Assembly: GCA_017656255.1 (NCBI GenBank)
Contig: JACDOE010000001.1
Span: 685,205-749,204 of the forward strand
From: Bacillaceae bacterium
GTDB taxonomy: Bacteria > Bacillota > Bacilli > JACDOE01
Direction of reading: 5' to 3'
Length of the DNA: 64,000 bases
A program made the position numbers and the translations under genes. The notes under the pieces were generated by a model. The model made no database searches, was not told the DNA's origin, and saw only the letters and a program-made list of their open reading frames with translations. Positions 9,985 to 21,770 of the stretch are shown piece after piece (the first letter of the stretch is position 1; every line of letters starts with the position of its first letter).

Positions 9985-10013
9985 ATTATACCATATCCTT
10001 CCCGCAGGAGCAA
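9985..10013 (-). promoter_or_regulatory. Sigma-A-type promoter of the rimP-nusA-infB operon
   Basis: Minus-strand -35 TTGCTC (10008-10013) and a consensus -10 TATAAT (9985-9990) are separated by 17 bp. It lies in the polC-rimP gap. A 6-bp inverted repeat (GCAGGA/TCCTGC) overlaps the -35. Confidence 0.85.
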
Positions 10014-10043
10014 GGTCCTGCCGTTTGGACCCCTTTTCCCCAC

Positions 10044-13000
10044 CTAAAACAAGCTGAGTTGATTGGATTCGGGAAGATCTTTCAGGCAACCCTGTTGTTC
10101 GAGATATTCCACGACGGTTTTGGATACCCGGCTCCGCTTCTGCAGATCTTCTTTAGACAGAAATTCTCCTTCTTCCCGTGCCTTTACAATACTTAATGCC
10201 GCATTCGTTCCCACGCCGGGGATGGCATTAAAGGGAGGAATCAAACCGTCCCCTTCGATGATAAATTTCGTCGCATCCGATTTATACAGATCCACATTTT
10301 TGAAATGGAAGCCACGTTCACACATCTCCAGACAGAGTTCCAGTACAGTCAGCAAACTCTTCTCTTTGGGGGAGGCGTCGTTTCCTTTCTGATCGATTTC
10401 CTCGATTTTTTTGCGGATGGCATCGGATCCTTTGACGGCAAGTGCCACATCAAAATCATCGGCCCGGACAGTAAAATAAGTGGCGTAAAACTCGATCGGG
10501 CGATTTACCTTGAACCAGGCAATGCGCACCGCCATCAGGACATAGGCTGTCGCGTGGGCTTTCGGAAACATGTATTTAATCTGTTTACAGGACCAGATGT
10601 ACCAGTCCGGCACACCGTGATTTTTCATCTCCTGCTCCCATTCTTCCGAGAGCCCCTTTCCTTTACGAACGCTTTCCATAATCTTAAAGGCAAGACTGGG
10701 TTCCAGCCCCTTATGCATGAGATACACCATGATATCATCACGACAACCGATAACGTCTTTCAATTCACAGGTCCCGTTTCGCACCAGTTCCTGGGCATTG
10801 TTTAACCAGACATCGGTACCGTGAGAAAGACCCGATATCTGCACCAGTTCCGCAAAGGTTGTCGGCCGCGTATCTTCAAGCATCTGCCTGACAAAACGGG
10901 TTCCGAATTCCGGAATCCCCAGCGTTCCGGTATTGGTCCGGATCTGTTCCGGCGTCACCCCGAGCACTTCGGTGCCGCTGAAGATTTTCATCACTTCCGG
11001 ATCATTTGGTGGAATGGCCCGGGGATCGATTCCCGTTAAATCCTGTAGCATACGGATGACGGTCGGATCATCGTGTCCCAGAATATCCAGTTTCAAAAGA
11101 TTGTCGTGGATCGAATGGAAATCAAAATGAGTCGTTCGCCATTCCGAATTTTTGTCATCCGCCGGATATTGAATCGGACAAAAATCATAGATCTCCATAT
11201 AGTCGGGGACGACGATGATTCCTCCGGGATGCTGGCCGGTTGTTCTTTTGACTCCGGTGCACCCATGGGACAAACGGGAAATCTCAGCGTTTCGCAGGGT
11301 GATTTCATTTTCCTCCGAATATTTTTTGACAAACCCGTAAGCGGTCTTATCCGCCACAGTACCAATGGTCCCCGCTCTGAACACGTTGTCTTCGCCGAAC
11401 AATTCCTGGGTATATTTATGGGCCACCGGCTGATACTCTCCGGAAAAGTTCAGGTCGATATCGGGAACCTTGTCCCCTTTAAAGCCGAGGAAGGTTTCAA
11501 ACGGAATATCATGTCCGTCTTTTTTCAATTTTTCACCGCACTCGGGACAATCTTTGTCGGGCAGGTCAAACCCGGAACCCACAGATCCGTCGTCAAAAAA
11601 CTCATGGTATTTGCATGACGGACAGACGTAATGAGGTGGTAGCGGATTAACCTCGGTAATGCCCGTCATCGTGGCGACAAAGGATGATCCGACAGATCCC
11701 CTCGACCCAACGAGATAGCCGTCATCGAGGGATTTGGCCACCAGTTTTTGCGAAATAAGATAGATGACGGCAAACCCGTGCCCGATGATGCTTTCCAGTT
11801 CCTTCTCCAGGCGGGCTTCCACGATTTCGGGAAGTGGATCGCCGTACAGTTCTTTAGCTCTGGTGTAGCACATCTCCCGGATTTCCTGATCTGCACCTTC
11901 AATTTTGGGTGTGTAGAGATCGTCCGGGATCGGTTTCACTTCCTCGATCTGTTCTTCGATCAGGCGTGAATTGGTCACGACCACTTCTTTAGCTTTCTCT
12001 TCCCCGAGGAATGAAAATTCGCCGAGCATCTCATCGGTTGTACGAAAATAGGCATCGGGAAGTTCATTGGGGTTCAGCGGTGATGCGCCCCCCTGACTGT
12101 ATATCAAAATCTTGCGATAGACCTTGTCCTGTTTTTCCAGGTGATGAACATTACCGGTAGCCACCACCGGAATGTTGAGTTTCTCGCCGAGATCCACAAT
12201 CCGTTTATGAATCTCAATCAGGGACTCACGGTCTTTGACCAGTTCCTTTTTAACCAGATGTTCATAGTTGGTCAGCGGCTGAATCTCAAGAAAATCATAA
12301 AACTGAGCAACCTGTTCCGCTTCCTCCGGAGATTTCTGCATCACCGCTTCATAAAATTCACCTTTCTCACAGCCCGATCCGATGATTAACCCTTCGCGGT
12401 ATTTTTGCAACAGGCTGCGCGGAATGCGTGGAACCCGGTAGAAATAATCAACGTGCGAAAAAGAGACCAGTTTGTACAGATTTTTGAGTCCGGTCTTGTT
12501 TTTGACCAGAATGGTCACATGAAACGGGCGCTGGCGGGCAAAGTCCCCTTCTCCCATATGTTCATTCAAATGATCCAGATGATGAAGGTCACGCTCGCCG
12601 CAGTCCATGATCATTTTCCACAGCAGATACCCGGTGGCTCTCGCATCATAAACCGCCCGGTGGTGGCTGACCAGTTCGATGTTGAACTTTTTACACAGGG
12701 TATTCAACCGGTAATTTTTAAACTCCGGGTACAGATAACGGGCCAGTTCCAGGGTATCAATGACCGGATTGGTCATCTCATCCATGCCGATTTTTTTATA
12801 CCCCATGTTGAGAAAACCCATGTCAAAACGGGCATTATGAGCGGACAGCACGGCATCCCCGACAAAATCCCTGAAATCTTTCAGGACTTCGTCCAGTTCC
12901 GGAGCATCTTCGAGCATGTCATCGGTAATACCGGTGAGTTCGATGATCGTATCCGTCAATTTTTCATGAGGATTAACAAAACGCTCAAAGGTATCGACGA

Positions 13001-14351
13001 TCTCCCCGCCCTGAACCTTGACGGCAGCCAGTTCAATGATCGTGTTGTAATAGGAGGAAAGCCCGGTGGTTTCCACGTCGAAAACCACATAGGTATCCTC
13101 TTTTAATTTGCGTGGCTCCGGGTTATGTACAATCGGAACACCGTCATCCACCACATACCCTTCCATGCCGTAAATAATCTTGATCCCTTCCTTTTTACCG
13201 GCAGCATAGGCCTCGGGAAAGGATTGAACTACCCCGTGATCCGTGATGGCCACGGCGGAATGTCCCCACTTTGCCGCCTGTCCGACGAGATCCTTGACGG
13301 ATGAGACGGCATCCATCGCACTCATGGGGGTATGTAAATGAAGTTCCACCCGTTTCTCTTCCGCTGTGTCTTTGCGGACCTCGGGCTCGATCAAATGAAA
13401 ATCGGTGGCGATCATCACCAGTTCACGGACGAAGGTGTCATGTTGCACGGACCCCCTTACACGCAGCCACATACCATCCTTGAGCGCTTCCATGACTGGC
13501 ACATCTTCTTTGTCCCGGGAAAACATCTTGACCATGATCGAATCCGTGTAATCCGTGATATTAAAGGTGAGCAGCGTCCGCCCGCTTTTCAGTTCCCGCG
13601 TTGTGACATCAAAAATGTTACCCTGCACCGCAATACGCCGTTCTTCCTCGACGATATCTTTAATCGGCGTGGGTTCTTCCATAATGGTAGATCCCAGTTT
13701 GATCTTGACGGATTCGTCATCCGCCGCCTTGTTCTTTTCCTTTTCCCTTTTATGTTTGGCAGCCTGTCTGGCTGCTTCTTCAATCAAACTGCGTTCTTCT
13801 TCCTGTCGCTGTTCATGAAATTCCTGATAGGCATCTTCCGATTCTTCCACTTTAAATTGAATGTTCGGCTTTTCGCCGGTCAGTTTATGAAAAACAGAGA
13901 TCAGGATTTCATCTGCCTGTTTTTTGTTAGCCATTCCCAGCGTGACCTCATTGGGCAGAGGCACTGTAAGCCCATTGGCTTCCACATTCGGCACACAGGT
14001 TTTAAGTGTTGCGCTTAACGTACCCAGATCCTGCTTTACAAGATCGATAGCCAGTTCCCAGTATTCGCTGACAGCAAACTGCCAGTCAATCTCCCGGTTA
14101 TATCTCATGCAACAATCGATTTGAGCCACATGAGAAAATTTTTCTTTTAACCGCTGGTAAAAGGCCAGATAGACATTGCCGGGTAATAATTGTTCAAGAC
14201 GCAGGTAGAAAGTCCAGCTTCGACTTTTTTTACGGATCTCCAGTTTTTCTATGAGACCTTCCGCAAAATAGTGATCTATAAAGGCATCCGGTATTTCCAC
14301 ATGTTGAATCAATGATGAAAAACGCTGTTTCTTCTCGGCAGGGCTTCCCAT
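10044..14351 (-). CDS. polC: DNA polymerase III PolC-type, replicative alpha subunit
   Basis: Main replicative polymerase of Firmicutes, with built-in 3'-5' proofreading. The 1435-residue length matches family members (about 1437). In order: N-terminal domain, an OB-fold region ([18 protein letters not shown]), PHP domain ([15 protein letters not shown]), an inserted DnaQ-type exonuclease ([28 protein letters not shown]), the rest of the PHP domain, a four-Cys zinc motif (CPSCKYHE...CPECGE), catalytic [11 protein letters not shown], and C-terminal duplex-binding and beta-binding parts (ending SNQLSLF). I chose ATG 14351 with GGGGAGGAG upstream; an upstream in-frame extension has no such site. 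Confidence 0.97.
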   Translation of the reverse strand: MGSPAEKKQRFSSLIQHVEIPDAFIDHYFAEGLIEKLEIRKKSRSWTFYLRLEQLLPGNVYLAFYQRLKEKFSHVAQIDCCMRYNREIDWQFAVSEYWELAIDLVKQDLGTLSATLKTCVPNVEANGLTVPLPNEVTLGMANKKQADEILISVFHKLTGEKPNIQFKVEESEDAYQEFHEQRQEEERSLIEEAARQAAKHKREKEKNKAADDESVKIKLGSTIMEEPTPIKDIVEEERRIAVQGNIFDVTTRELKSGRTLLTFNITDYTDSIMVKMFSRDKEDVPVMEALKDGMWLRVRGSVQHDTFVRELVMIATDFHLIEPEVRKDTAEEKRVELHLHTPMSAMDAVSSVKDLVGQAAKWGHSAVAITDHGVVQSFPEAYAAGKKEGIKIIYGMEGYVVDDGVPIVHNPEPRKLKEDTYVVFDVETTGLSSYYNTIIELAAVKVQGGEIVDTFERFVNPHEKLTDTIIELTGITDDMLEDAPELDEVLKDFRDFVGDAVLSAHNARFDMGFLNMGYKKIGMDEMTNPVIDTLELARYLYPEFKNYRLNTLCKKFNIELVSHHRAVYDARATGYLLWKMIMDCGERDLHHLDHLNEHMGEGDFARQRPFHVTILVKNKTGLKNLYKLVSFSHVDYFYRVPRIPRSLLQKYREGLIIGSGCEKGEFYEAVMQKSPEEAEQVAQFYDFLEIQPLTNYEHLVKKELVKDRESLIEIHKRIVDLGEKLNIPVVATGNVHHLEKQDKVYRKILIYSQGGASPLNPNELPDAYFRTTDEMLGEFSFLGEEKAKEVVVTNSRLIEEQIEEVKPIPDDLYTPKIEGADQEIREMCYTRAKELYGDPLPEIVEARLEKELESIIGHGFAVIYLISQKLVAKSLDDGYLVGSRGSVGSSFVATMTGITEVNPLPPHYVCPSCKYHEFFDDGSVGSGFDLPDKDCPECGEKLKKDGHDIPFETFLGFKGDKVPDIDLNFSGEYQPVAHKYTQELFGEDNVFRAGTIGTVADKTAYGFVKKYSEENEITLRNAEISRLSHGCTGVKRTTGQHPGGIIVVPDYMEIYDFCPIQYPADDKNSEWRTTHFDFHSIHDNLLKLDILGHDDPTVIRMLQDLTGIDPRAIPPNDPEVMKIFSGTEVLGVTPEQIRTNTGTLGIPEFGTRFVRQMLEDTRPTTFAELVQISGLSHGTDVWLNNAQELVRNGTCELKDVIGCRDDIMVYLMHKGLEPSLAFKIMESVRKGKGLSEEWEQEMKNHGVPDWYIWSCKQIKYMFPKAHATAYVLMAVRIAWFKVNRPIEFYATYFTVRADDFDVALAVKGSDAIRKKIEEIDQKGNDASPKEKSLLTVLELCLEMCERGFHFKNVDLYKSDATKFIIEGDGLIPPFNAIPGVGTNAALSIVKAREEGEFLSKEDLQKRSRVSKTVVEYLEQQGCLKDLPESNQLSLF

Positions 14352-14376
14352 AGATTCTCCTCCCCATCCCGGTATG

Positions 14377-14420
14377 AAAAAAGAAAGACCGATCGCCTTA
14401 TATAGAGACGAATCAGGTCT
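14377..14420 (-). terminator. Probable terminator or attenuator between proS and polC
   Basis: On the minus strand a 9-bp stem with one bulge (AGACC-T-GATT with GATCGGTCT) and a 16-nt loop is followed by TTCTTTTTTC. It lies just before the polC ribosome binding site. An overlapping TTGGAC-16-TATATA could be a weak promoter for polC. Both readings are inference. Confidence 0.45.
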
Positions 14421-14445
14421 GTCCAATCAAAATGTGATATCTCTA

Positions 14446-16167
14446 TTATATTAAATCCGCTACGATTTTGTTAAGACGTGTCAGCAATTCTTCCACCGGA
14501 ATTTCATACACTTCCCCATTGTGGCGCAGTTTAACCTCTACCAGTCCTTCTTCGATTTTGCCCCCGATGGTAATCCGGATCGGAATGCCGATCAGATCAG
14601 AGTCTTTAAACTTGACGCCGGCACGTTCCGCCCGGTCATCGAACAAGACTTCGTATCCTTCATCCTGCAGCTTTTGATAGAGTTGTTCCGCCGTCTCTCT
14701 CTGAATATCCTTTTTGACATTGACCGGGATCAGGTGAATATGAAAAGGCGCAACGGTCCACGGCCATTGAATGCCATCTTCATCATGCCGCTGTTCGGCA
14801 ACGGCCTGCATGGTGCGTGAAATGCCAATACCGTAACACCCCATGATCATAACCTGTTCTTTCCCGTTTTCGTCGAGGAATTTGGCTCCCATCGCTTCGC
14901 TGTATTTGGTTCCCAGTTTAAAGACATGCCCCACTTCAATTCCCCGGGCAAAGGCGATTTCACCGCCGCATTTCGGACACTGGTCTTTTTCGGTAATATT
15001 GCGAATGTCAGCATACTGATCGACGGTAAAGTCTCTTTCCACATTCACGTTTTGATAGTGATAGTCCTGTTCGTTTGCCCCGGTAACCGCATTGACCATA
15101 TATTTGACAGCATGATCGGCCACGACCTTGATTTTATCCCGGTTGACGTCAACCGGTCCCATAAAACCGGTCGGGGTACCCATTAACGTCTGCACATCAC
15201 GGTCCGTCGCCATTTCAATGACATTCCCGCCGAAAAGGTTCTTCAATTTGAGATCATTCAGTTCATGATCTCCCCGGACAAGGGCCAGCACATACTGCTC
15301 GTCCACTTTATACATCAGAGATTTAATAATCTGTTGCTCGCTGATATTAAAGAAATCCCGAATCTGTTCAACGGTTCTGGCATCCGGGGTATGTACCTTT
15401 TCAAGCGGCAGCGGATCTTCAACACCTTCCTGAGTGCCGGTCTCTTTCACTCTGACTTCCGCTTTTTCCAGGTTGGCCGAATAGGAACACTCCCGGCAAT
15501 AAGCGATGGTGTCTTCCCCGACATCTGAGAGCACCATAAATTCATACGTATCACTTCCGCCGATGGCTCCCGCGTCCGCTTCAACCGCCCGAAAATCAAC
15601 GCCACAGCGTGTAAAAATGTGTTGATAGGCCTCGTACATCGCCTGGAAACTCTTGTCCAACCCTTCACGATCCACATCGAAGGAATAAGCATCTTTCATG
15701 ATAAATTCACGGGAACGTAACACTCCGAAACGCGGGCGGACTTCATCCCGATATTTCGTCTGAATCTGATAGAGATTCAGGGGGAGCTTCTTGTAAGTAT
15801 TGATATGATCCCGAACCAGACTGGTAATCACCTCTTCATGGGTTGGCCCGAGGACAAAGTCACGGTCGTGACGGTCTTTGAGCCTCATCAACTCAGGACC
15901 GTACGCATCCCAGCGCCCTGTCTCTTTCCACAATTCAGCCGGTTGAATCGCCGGCATCAACAATTCCTGGGCACCGGCCCGGTTCATCTCTTCCCGTACA
16001 ATCTGTTCGATTTTTCTTAACACACGGTACCCCAGCGGCAGGTATGTGTAAACACCCGAAACCAGCTGGCGGATAAAGCCTGCCCTGAGTAACAGCTGGT
16101 GACTGGCGATTTCCGCTTCTGCCGGCACTTCACGCAGTGTCGGTATAAACATCCTGGATTGTTTCAC
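14446..16167 (-). CDS. proS: Prolyl-tRNA synthetase (bacterial type, with editing domain)
   Basis: Charges tRNA-Pro and clears mischarged Ala-tRNA-Pro. The 573 residues contain class II motif 1 ([21 protein letters not shown]), motif 2 ([21 protein letters not shown] is the region; key residues are the R-E-F-x-M-K-D end), the YbaK-like editing insertion (about 225-395; [16 protein letters not shown]), motif 3 ([17 protein letters not shown]) and the anticodon-binding domain. The start is GTG after GGGTGGTGAT. It lies 15 bp after rseP, so there is no room for a T-box leader. Confidence 0.97.
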   Translation of the reverse strand: MKQSRMFIPTLREVPAEAEIASHQLLLRAGFIRQLVSGVYTYLPLGYRVLRKIEQIVREEMNRAGAQELLMPAIQPAELWKETGRWDAYGPELMRLKDRHDRDFVLGPTHEEVITSLVRDHINTYKKLPLNLYQIQTKYRDEVRPRFGVLRSREFIMKDAYSFDVDREGLDKSFQAMYEAYQHIFTRCGVDFRAVEADAGAIGGSDTYEFMVLSDVGEDTIAYCRECSYSANLEKAEVRVKETGTQEGVEDPLPLEKVHTPDARTVEQIRDFFNISEQQIIKSLMYKVDEQYVLALVRGDHELNDLKLKNLFGGNVIEMATDRDVQTLMGTPTGFMGPVDVNRDKIKVVADHAVKYMVNAVTGANEQDYHYQNVNVERDFTVDQYADIRNITEKDQCPKCGGEIAFARGIEVGHVFKLGTKYSEAMGAKFLDENGKEQVMIMGCYGIGISRTMQAVAEQRHDEDGIQWPWTVAPFHIHLIPVNVKKDIQRETAEQLYQKLQDEGYEVLFDDRAERAGVKFKDSDLIGIPIRITIGGKIEEGLVEVKLRHNGEVYEIPVEELLTRLNKIVADLI

Positions 16168-16182
16168 GACGAGATCACCACC

Positions 16183-17451
16183 CTAATTCTGAATAATAAA
16201 TTTTTGTATATCGTTCCATGTGACAAACAGAATCAAAAGCATTAGAAAGGCAAAGCCCAGGAAGTGCACCATGCCTTCCTTATGCGGATCGATCGGTTTG
16301 CCCCGAAGTGCTTCAACCCCCAGAAAAACCATGCGACCGCCATCGAGAGCCGGGATTGGAAGCATGTTGAAGATAGCCAGATTGATACTGAGAATACCGC
16401 CCCAGTTTAACAGTGCCATCAAACCACCTTCTGAGGCTCTCTCCTCGGTAAAATGGAAAATACCGACCGGACCGGATAGATCATTCACAGAGGCACCGCC
16501 TGTAATCAGCATGCCAAGCCCTTCAAAGATTTTTCCGGTAATCACAACCGTTTTTTCCAGTCCATCGGTCAGCGAATCAGTAAAAGAAAAATAGGTGGGA
16601 ATGAATACGCCTATTTTACCTTCACTCTCTCCGGTTGCTTCATTGACGACTTCTTCCGGTGTCACCGCAACATCCATCACGGTCCCATCCCGGTCGATCG
16701 TAAAAATAAGTTCCTGGCCGTACGCATCGGAAACGATTTCCCGAATATCGGTGAATGACTGAACCGGTTGCTGATCTATGGATATTACCTGGTCATCCTG
16801 TTGCAGTCCTGCTGCTGCCGCCGGACTGTCCTCCTGAATCACACCCAGGCGGGGTTCATCAACCGGCAGACCGTAAACCATATTGGACACGATGAACAGA
16901 ACGGCAGCCAGGATCAGGTTGGCAGCCGGACCGGCAAATATGGTCAAGAAACGCTGTCCCAGGGTTTTACCCGAGAATTGCCTGTCAGCCGGTGCAATCT
17001 GGGTTTCCTGGTGACCGGATACGATGAATGCCTTTGGATGAATCGCATAGGTCTTTTCCTGCTCATTTTCAGATACCCGTACAAACAGATCCTGTTCGAG
17101 ATCGATTTCTTCTACCTTAACCCTGCGGGCCCCGGGAAACTGATCTGTTTTGTCCACAATCAGGCGCGTCACCTTTTGATCCTGATCCAGAATGAGCCCG
17201 ATTTCCTGTCCGGTTTTGATCTCCACCACTTCCGGATCTTCCCCGGCCATCCGCACAAATCCCCCGATGGGAAGTATTCTTAATGTGTACAGCGTTTCTC
17301 CTTTTCGGAAAGAAAAAAGCTTGGGACCCATTCCCAGGGCAAATTCACGGCATAATATACCAGCTCGTTTTGCAAAAATGAAATGGCCCAGTTCATGAAA
17401 AAAGATTAACACACCGAAAAGTAAAATCACACCCAGGATTGAATTCAACAT
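16183..17451 (-). CDS. rseP: Site-2 intramembrane metalloprotease RseP/RasP
   Basis: Polytopic membrane zinc protease that cleaves transmembrane anti-sigma factors and leftover signal peptides. The 422-residue protein has HELGH in the first TM segment (FFHELGHFIFAKRAG), one PDZ domain (PRLGVIQEDSPAAAAGLQQDDQ region), and the second metal motif with LDGG (NMLPIPALDGGRM), plus C-terminal TM helices. I chose ATG 17451 (MLNSILGV) behind AAAGGTGG rather than the in-frame codon 15 bp upstream. It lies between dxr and proS, as in B. subtilis. Confidence 0.96.
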   Translation of the reverse strand: MLNSILGVILLFGVLIFFHELGHFIFAKRAGILCREFALGMGPKLFSFRKGETLYTLRILPIGGFVRMAGEDPEVVEIKTGQEIGLILDQDQKVTRLIVDKTDQFPGARRVKVEEIDLEQDLFVRVSENEQEKTYAIHPKAFIVSGHQETQIAPADRQFSGKTLGQRFLTIFAGPAANLILAAVLFIVSNMVYGLPVDEPRLGVIQEDSPAAAAGLQQDDQVISIDQQPVQSFTDIREIVSDAYGQELIFTIDRDGTVMDVAVTPEEVVNEATGESEGKIGVFIPTYFSFTDSLTDGLEKTVVITGKIFEGLGMLITGGASVNDLSGPVGIFHFTEERASEGGLMALLNWGGILSINLAIFNMLPIPALDGGRMVFLGVEALRGKPIDPHKEGMVHFLGFAFLMLLILFVTWNDIQKFIIQN

Positions 17452-17479
17452 GTATCCACCTTTCACTCACTAGTCTTTT

Positions 17480-18625
17480 TTATATCATATTCGATGCCGT
17501 TGTCCTCGCCCATCTGTCGGCTTCGAATATCGCTTCCAGTTCAGGGTTTTCAATGTTTTTATGTTGGTCAAGAACAGAAGCTAACATACATTCGATGTCC
17601 AGAAAGGAAATCTGTTTATTTAAAAATTTATCGACCAGAACCTCATTGGCTGCATTCAATACCGTGGGCATCGTACCACCAGTTTCTCCGGCTTGATAAG
17701 CCAGCTTTAACATCCGATAACGGTCAAAATCCACTTCCTTAAACGTCAACTGTCCGATTCTGGCCAGATCCAGCCGCTCGACATCAAGTGGAAGGCGCTG
17801 TGGATAGTGAAGTGCATACAGGATGGGAACCCGCATATCCGGGGTGCCGAGCTGTGCCATCACCGCACTGTCTTCAAATTCCACCATGGAATGAATAATA
17901 CTTTCATAATGAATCAGACAGTCAATCTTCGAAAATGGCATATCAAACAGCCAGTGGGCTTCAATCACTTCCAACCCTTTATTCATCATGGTTGCGGAAT
18001 CAATGGTGACTTTAGCTCCCATGTTCCAGGTCGGATGCTTGAGGGCCTCTTCAACGGACACCTGTTTCAGGGCGTCCCGGGTTTTGTCCCGGAAAGCGCC
18101 CCCGGATGCCGTCAGCACAATTCTTCTTGCCGGATGATGCTCTTCTCCCTGCAGACATTGAAAAATAGCAGAATGCTCACTGTCGATCGGCAGAATGGGA
18201 ACCCCTTTTTGGCGGGCCCGCTCCATCACAATATGGCCCCCGGAAACCAGAGTTTCTTTATTGGCGAGCCCGATGGTTTTCCCCGCTTCAATGGCGGCCA
18301 GAGTGGGCTTAAGCCCCTGACTTCCAACGACAGCGGTCACGACGAAATCCGCTTCGGGCCTGGTTGCGATTTCCGACAACCCTTCCTCTCCGTAAAAAAC
18401 CTTCACATCGGAAGAAAGCTGGAACCGGGCCTTTTCCGCCAGTTCCCGGTTCGCCAGAGAAACAGCTTTTACATTATATTTTATGGCCTGTTCTACAATT
18501 AATTCTACATTATATCCACCGGCCAGTGCCACCACTTCAAAATGATCGGGGTGCTTAGACACCACATCGAGCGTACTGGTTCCGATGGACCCGGTAGAAC
18601 CGAGAATCGCAATCTTTTTTTTCAT
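17480..18625 (-). CDS. dxr: 1-deoxy-D-xylulose 5-phosphate reductoisomerase
   Basis: Second step of the MEP isoprenoid pathway, converting DXP to MEP with NADPH and a divalent metal. The 381 residues begin MKKKIAILGSTGSIGTSTLD (dinucleotide-binding motif) and include LANKETLVSGG, the metal-site segment LPIDSEHSAIFQCLQG, and TASGGAFRD. I chose ATG 18625 behind AGAGGAAGC; the in-frame codon at 18646 is less well placed. Together with ispG (23.9 kb) and uppS it puts three isoprenoid genes within 8 kb. Confidence 0.97.
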   Translation of the reverse strand: MKKKIAILGSTGSIGTSTLDVVSKHPDHFEVVALAGGYNVELIVEQAIKYNVKAVSLANRELAEKARFQLSSDVKVFYGEEGLSEIATRPEADFVVTAVVGSQGLKPTLAAIEAGKTIGLANKETLVSGGHIVMERARQKGVPILPIDSEHSAIFQCLQGEEHHPARRIVLTASGGAFRDKTRDALKQVSVEEALKHPTWNMGAKVTIDSATMMNKGLEVIEAHWLFDMPFSKIDCLIHYESIIHSMVEFEDSAVMAQLGTPDMRVPILYALHYPQRLPLDVERLDLARIGQLTFKEVDFDRYRMLKLAYQAGETGGTMPTVLNAANEVLVDKFLNKQISFLDIECMLASVLDQHKNIENPELEAIFEADRWARTTASNMI

Positions 18626-18664
18626 CGTTTTGCTTCCTCTTTTCATTCAGTCTTTCAGTGTGAA

Positions 18665-19459
18665 TTATGTATGAAAAAATTGCAGGATATATAACACGGC
18701 ATAAATGGCGATCAAACTGTCGAACCGATCGAGAATCCCCCCGTGACCGGGCAGGATATGACCGGAATCCTTGACATCAAAATGGCGTTTGACAGCGGAT
18801 TCGATCAAATCACCCACCTGTCCCGTTACGCCGATGACAAGACCGAGTGCCAGAACCAGGGGGTAGGTCAGGATACCGGTAATTGCCTGGAAAATCAGCG
18901 CAACCAGAACTGCCCCCAGAAGCCCCCCCAGAGAGCCTTCGATGGTTTTATTGGGGCTGAGTTCCGGACACAGTTTTCGTTTACCGAATTTTTTCCCGAC
19001 AAAATAAGCTGCCGTATCCGTCGCCCAGGTGGAAAAAAGTATAAGTATAAACAAAAGAAACCCGTTTTCAAGCTGGCGGGTTATCAACATATAGTGAAAA
19101 GCAAATCCAAGATACAGGGACCCGACCAGAACATGCCCGATTTTCTCAATATGGATCTTGTTCCGGGTCAGGATCATCAGCAACATGAGACCCAGAACAA
19201 CAAGGAAAATGACCTGTGGAACAGACAGGATTCCGAATACCTTTTCTCCCGTTTCGTTAAACAGAAGAACCCACAATAAAGCCAGTCCCAGAACACCGGT
19301 TCCGGTCAACATATGTATTTGGGAAAGCCTCGCCCATTCAAAAAAGGCGAGGGTGGCGAGTACAAGAATCAATGCGGTAAAGGCATATCCTCCCCAGTAC
19401 ACCAGGAAAAGAAAAAAAGCACCGCCTGCGACACCTGTTATGACTCTTTGTTTTAACAT
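18665..19459 (-). CDS. cdsA: Phosphatidate cytidylyltransferase
   Basis: Integral membrane enzyme that makes CDP-diacylglycerol from CTP and phosphatidic acid for phospholipid synthesis. The 264-residue protein is almost wholly hydrophobic with several TM helices. It carries the CDS signature near the C-terminus (SAVKRHFDVKDSGHILPGHG, then GILDRFDS) and ATDTAAYFVGKKFGKRKLCP in the middle. ATG follows AGAGGTGAATT, 12 bp after uppS. Lengths in this family are about 260-280. Confidence 0.97.
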   Translation of the reverse strand: MLKQRVITGVAGGAFFLFLVYWGGYAFTALILVLATLAFFEWARLSQIHMLTGTGVLGLALLWVLLFNETGEKVFGILSVPQVIFLVVLGLMLLMILTRNKIHIEKIGHVLVGSLYLGFAFHYMLITRQLENGFLLFILILFSTWATDTAAYFVGKKFGKRKLCPELSPNKTIEGSLGGLLGAVLVALIFQAITGILTYPLVLALGLVIGVTGQVGDLIESAVKRHFDVKDSGHILPGHGGILDRFDSLIAIYAVLYILQFFHT

Positions 19460-19471
19460 AATTCACCTCTA

Positions 19472-20245
19472 CTAGATAGCACCATATCTTCGGGATCGAC
19501 GCTGGTATTCCGAGATCGCCTCATAAAAATGTTCCCGAGTAAAATCCGGCCAGTATACATCGGTAAACCATAATTCACTGTAAGCCAGTTGCCACAGCAT
19601 AAAATTACTGAGCCTGATTTCGCCACTGGTCCGGATCAACAGATCGGGATCCGGTAATCCTGCAGTTTCAAGTCTGGATTCAATCTGCTGTTCATCAATT
19701 TCATCCGGATTCAGTTTTCCTTCCTTCACTTCACGGGCAATGTCTTGAAGGGTATGAAGGATTTCCGCACGACTTCCATAATTAAGAGCAAAGTTTAAAA
19801 TCAGACCGGTGTTATGCTTCGTCTTTTCGCAGGCAGCGGTAACGGCCTCAAGCGTATGTTCCGGCAACCTGTCTTCACTGCCCACCATCCGAACCTGGAC
19901 ATTGTTCCGGTTTAATTCATCCAGTTCGGATACCAGAAATTCCTGCGGGAGTTTCATTAAATATTCCACTTCTTCCCGGGGACGTTTCCAGTTTTCCGTA
20001 GAAAAAGCGTAAAGGGTGACAATTTTGATATTTAATTCACTGGCTGCCCGTGCCACTTCACGAATGGCGTTCATACCGGCACGATGCCCCGCAACGCGGG
20101 GAAGTCCCCGTTGTTTGGCCCATCTGCCGTTTCCGTCCATAATGATGGCGACATGCTGGGGGATATTATCTTCACGTAACTGTATTTTTTCCGTTAATTC
20201 CCTTTCATTTTTTTTAAATTGTGATTTGATCTTATTTAACATCAT
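19472..20245 (-). CDS. uppS: Undecaprenyl diphosphate synthase (cis-prenyltransferase)
   Basis: Makes the C55 lipid carrier used for peptidoglycan and wall polymers. The 257 residues contain the catalytic motif IIMDGNGRWAKQRG (Asp37), GHRAGM, the TLYAFSTENWKRP segment, and PDLLIRTSGEIRLSNFMLWQ near the C-terminus. I chose ATG 20245 because GGTGGGGG precedes it. An upstream open frame to 20428 has no such site and would overlap frr, so it was not used. Confidence 0.97.
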   Translation of the reverse strand: MMLNKIKSQFKKNERELTEKIQLREDNIPQHVAIIMDGNGRWAKQRGLPRVAGHRAGMNAIREVARAASELNIKIVTLYAFSTENWKRPREEVEYLMKLPQEFLVSELDELNRNNVQVRMVGSEDRLPEHTLEAVTAACEKTKHNTGLILNFALNYGSRAEILHTLQDIAREVKEGKLNPDEIDEQQIESRLETAGLPDPDLLIRTSGEIRLSNFMLWQLAYSELWFTDVYWPDFTREHFYEAISEYQRRSRRYGAI

Positions 20246-20369
20246 TGTTCCCCCACCCTGATCAATATACACAAGTCCCCCCGGAGAACGTACCATTGAG
20301 GGTGAATCCATTGTTTGATTCACCCGATACAAGCTCATTCTCATATTGAGGGGACTATAAATGGAACGA
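20246..20369 (-). other. Structured frr-uppS intergenic region
   Basis: This 124-bp gap holds a perfect 9-bp hairpin (20300-20308 with 20317-20325, 8-nt loop) enclosed by a 7-bp outer pairing AGTCCCC/GGGGACT (20350-20356 with 20274-20280). The hairpin has no T-run after it, so it is not a standard terminator. The outer 3' arm lies about 30 bases upstream of the uppS ATG. Confidence 0.5.
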
Positions 20370-20927
20370 TTAAACTTCCATAATCTCTTTTTCTTTATCT
20401 TCCACGATCTGATCCACCTGGCCGACATACTTGTCGGTCGTTTTTTGGATCTGATCCTGATAACGTCTCAATTCATCCTCAGAAACCTCGCCGTCCTTCT
20501 CCAGCTTCTTCAAATCATCGTTAGCATCACGGCGAATATTACGAATGGCGACCTTGGCTTCTTCCCCATTTTTCTTGACCACTTTCACCAGTTCATTACG
20601 GCGTTCTTCTGTCAAGGCAGGAATGGCAATCCGGATGACATCCCCGTCATTGGTCGGCGTCAATCCCAGATCAGACTTCTGGATCGCCTTCTCAATTTCG
20701 CCAAGAGCGGATTTATCCCAGGGCTGAATAACGAGCAAACGAGGTTCAGGCGCAGAAATGTTGGCAAGCTGATTCACAGGTGTCTGGGTTCCGTAATAAT
20801 CGACCAGAACTTTGTCCAGAAGGGAAGGAGTGGCTCTCCCGGCACGAAGGGAGGCCAGTTCTTGCCTCAAAACAGAAATGGCTTTTTCCATTCTCTCTTC
20901 TGCTTCTTTCATGACTTTATCCGGCAT
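20370..20927 (-). CDS. frr: Ribosome recycling factor
   Basis: Works with EF-G to split the post-termination ribosome. The 185-residue protein has the expected length and motifs: [59 protein letters not shown] and [20 protein letters not shown] is preceded by AAAGGGGAAAGAT. It starts 1 bp after pyrH ends, the standard pyrH-frr arrangement. Confidence 0.98.
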   Translation of the reverse strand: MPDKVMKEAEERMEKAISVLRQELASLRAGRATPSLLDKVLVDYYGTQTPVNQLANISAPEPRLLVIQPWDKSALGEIEKAIQKSDLGLTPTNDGDVIRIAIPALTEERRNELVKVVKKNGEEAKVAIRNIRRDANDDLKKLEKDGEVSEDELRRYQDQIQKTTDKYVGQVDQIVEDKEKEIMEV

Positions 20928-20928
20928 G

Positions 20929-21696
<768 letters not shown>

Positions 21697-21714
21697 TCAT
21701 TCCTGCTGAAATTT

Positions 21715-21750
21715 CTTTAAAAAAGGGAACACCCTGTGTTCCCTTTTGTT
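21715..21750 (-). terminator. Intrinsic terminator after tsf
   Basis: A perfect 11-bp stem (21721-21731 with 21737-21747, 5-nt loop) followed by TTAAAG on the minus strand. The U-run is formed partly by the stem end. It separates rpsB-tsf from pyrH-frr. Confidence 0.85.
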
Positions 21751-21770
21751 TTGCCGGTGGTTGTCTTGTC

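Noticed and set aside
12405-13106. 233-codon open frame on the plus strand
   Set aside because: Antisense to the exonuclease region of polC; no start signals and no recognisable protein features.
16168-16182. T-box leader before proS
   Set aside because: Only 15 bp separate rseP and proS, too little for a T-box.
20246-20428. N-terminal extension of UppS
   Set aside because: No ribosome binding site, unlike the family, and it would overlap frr; it runs through the structured gap.
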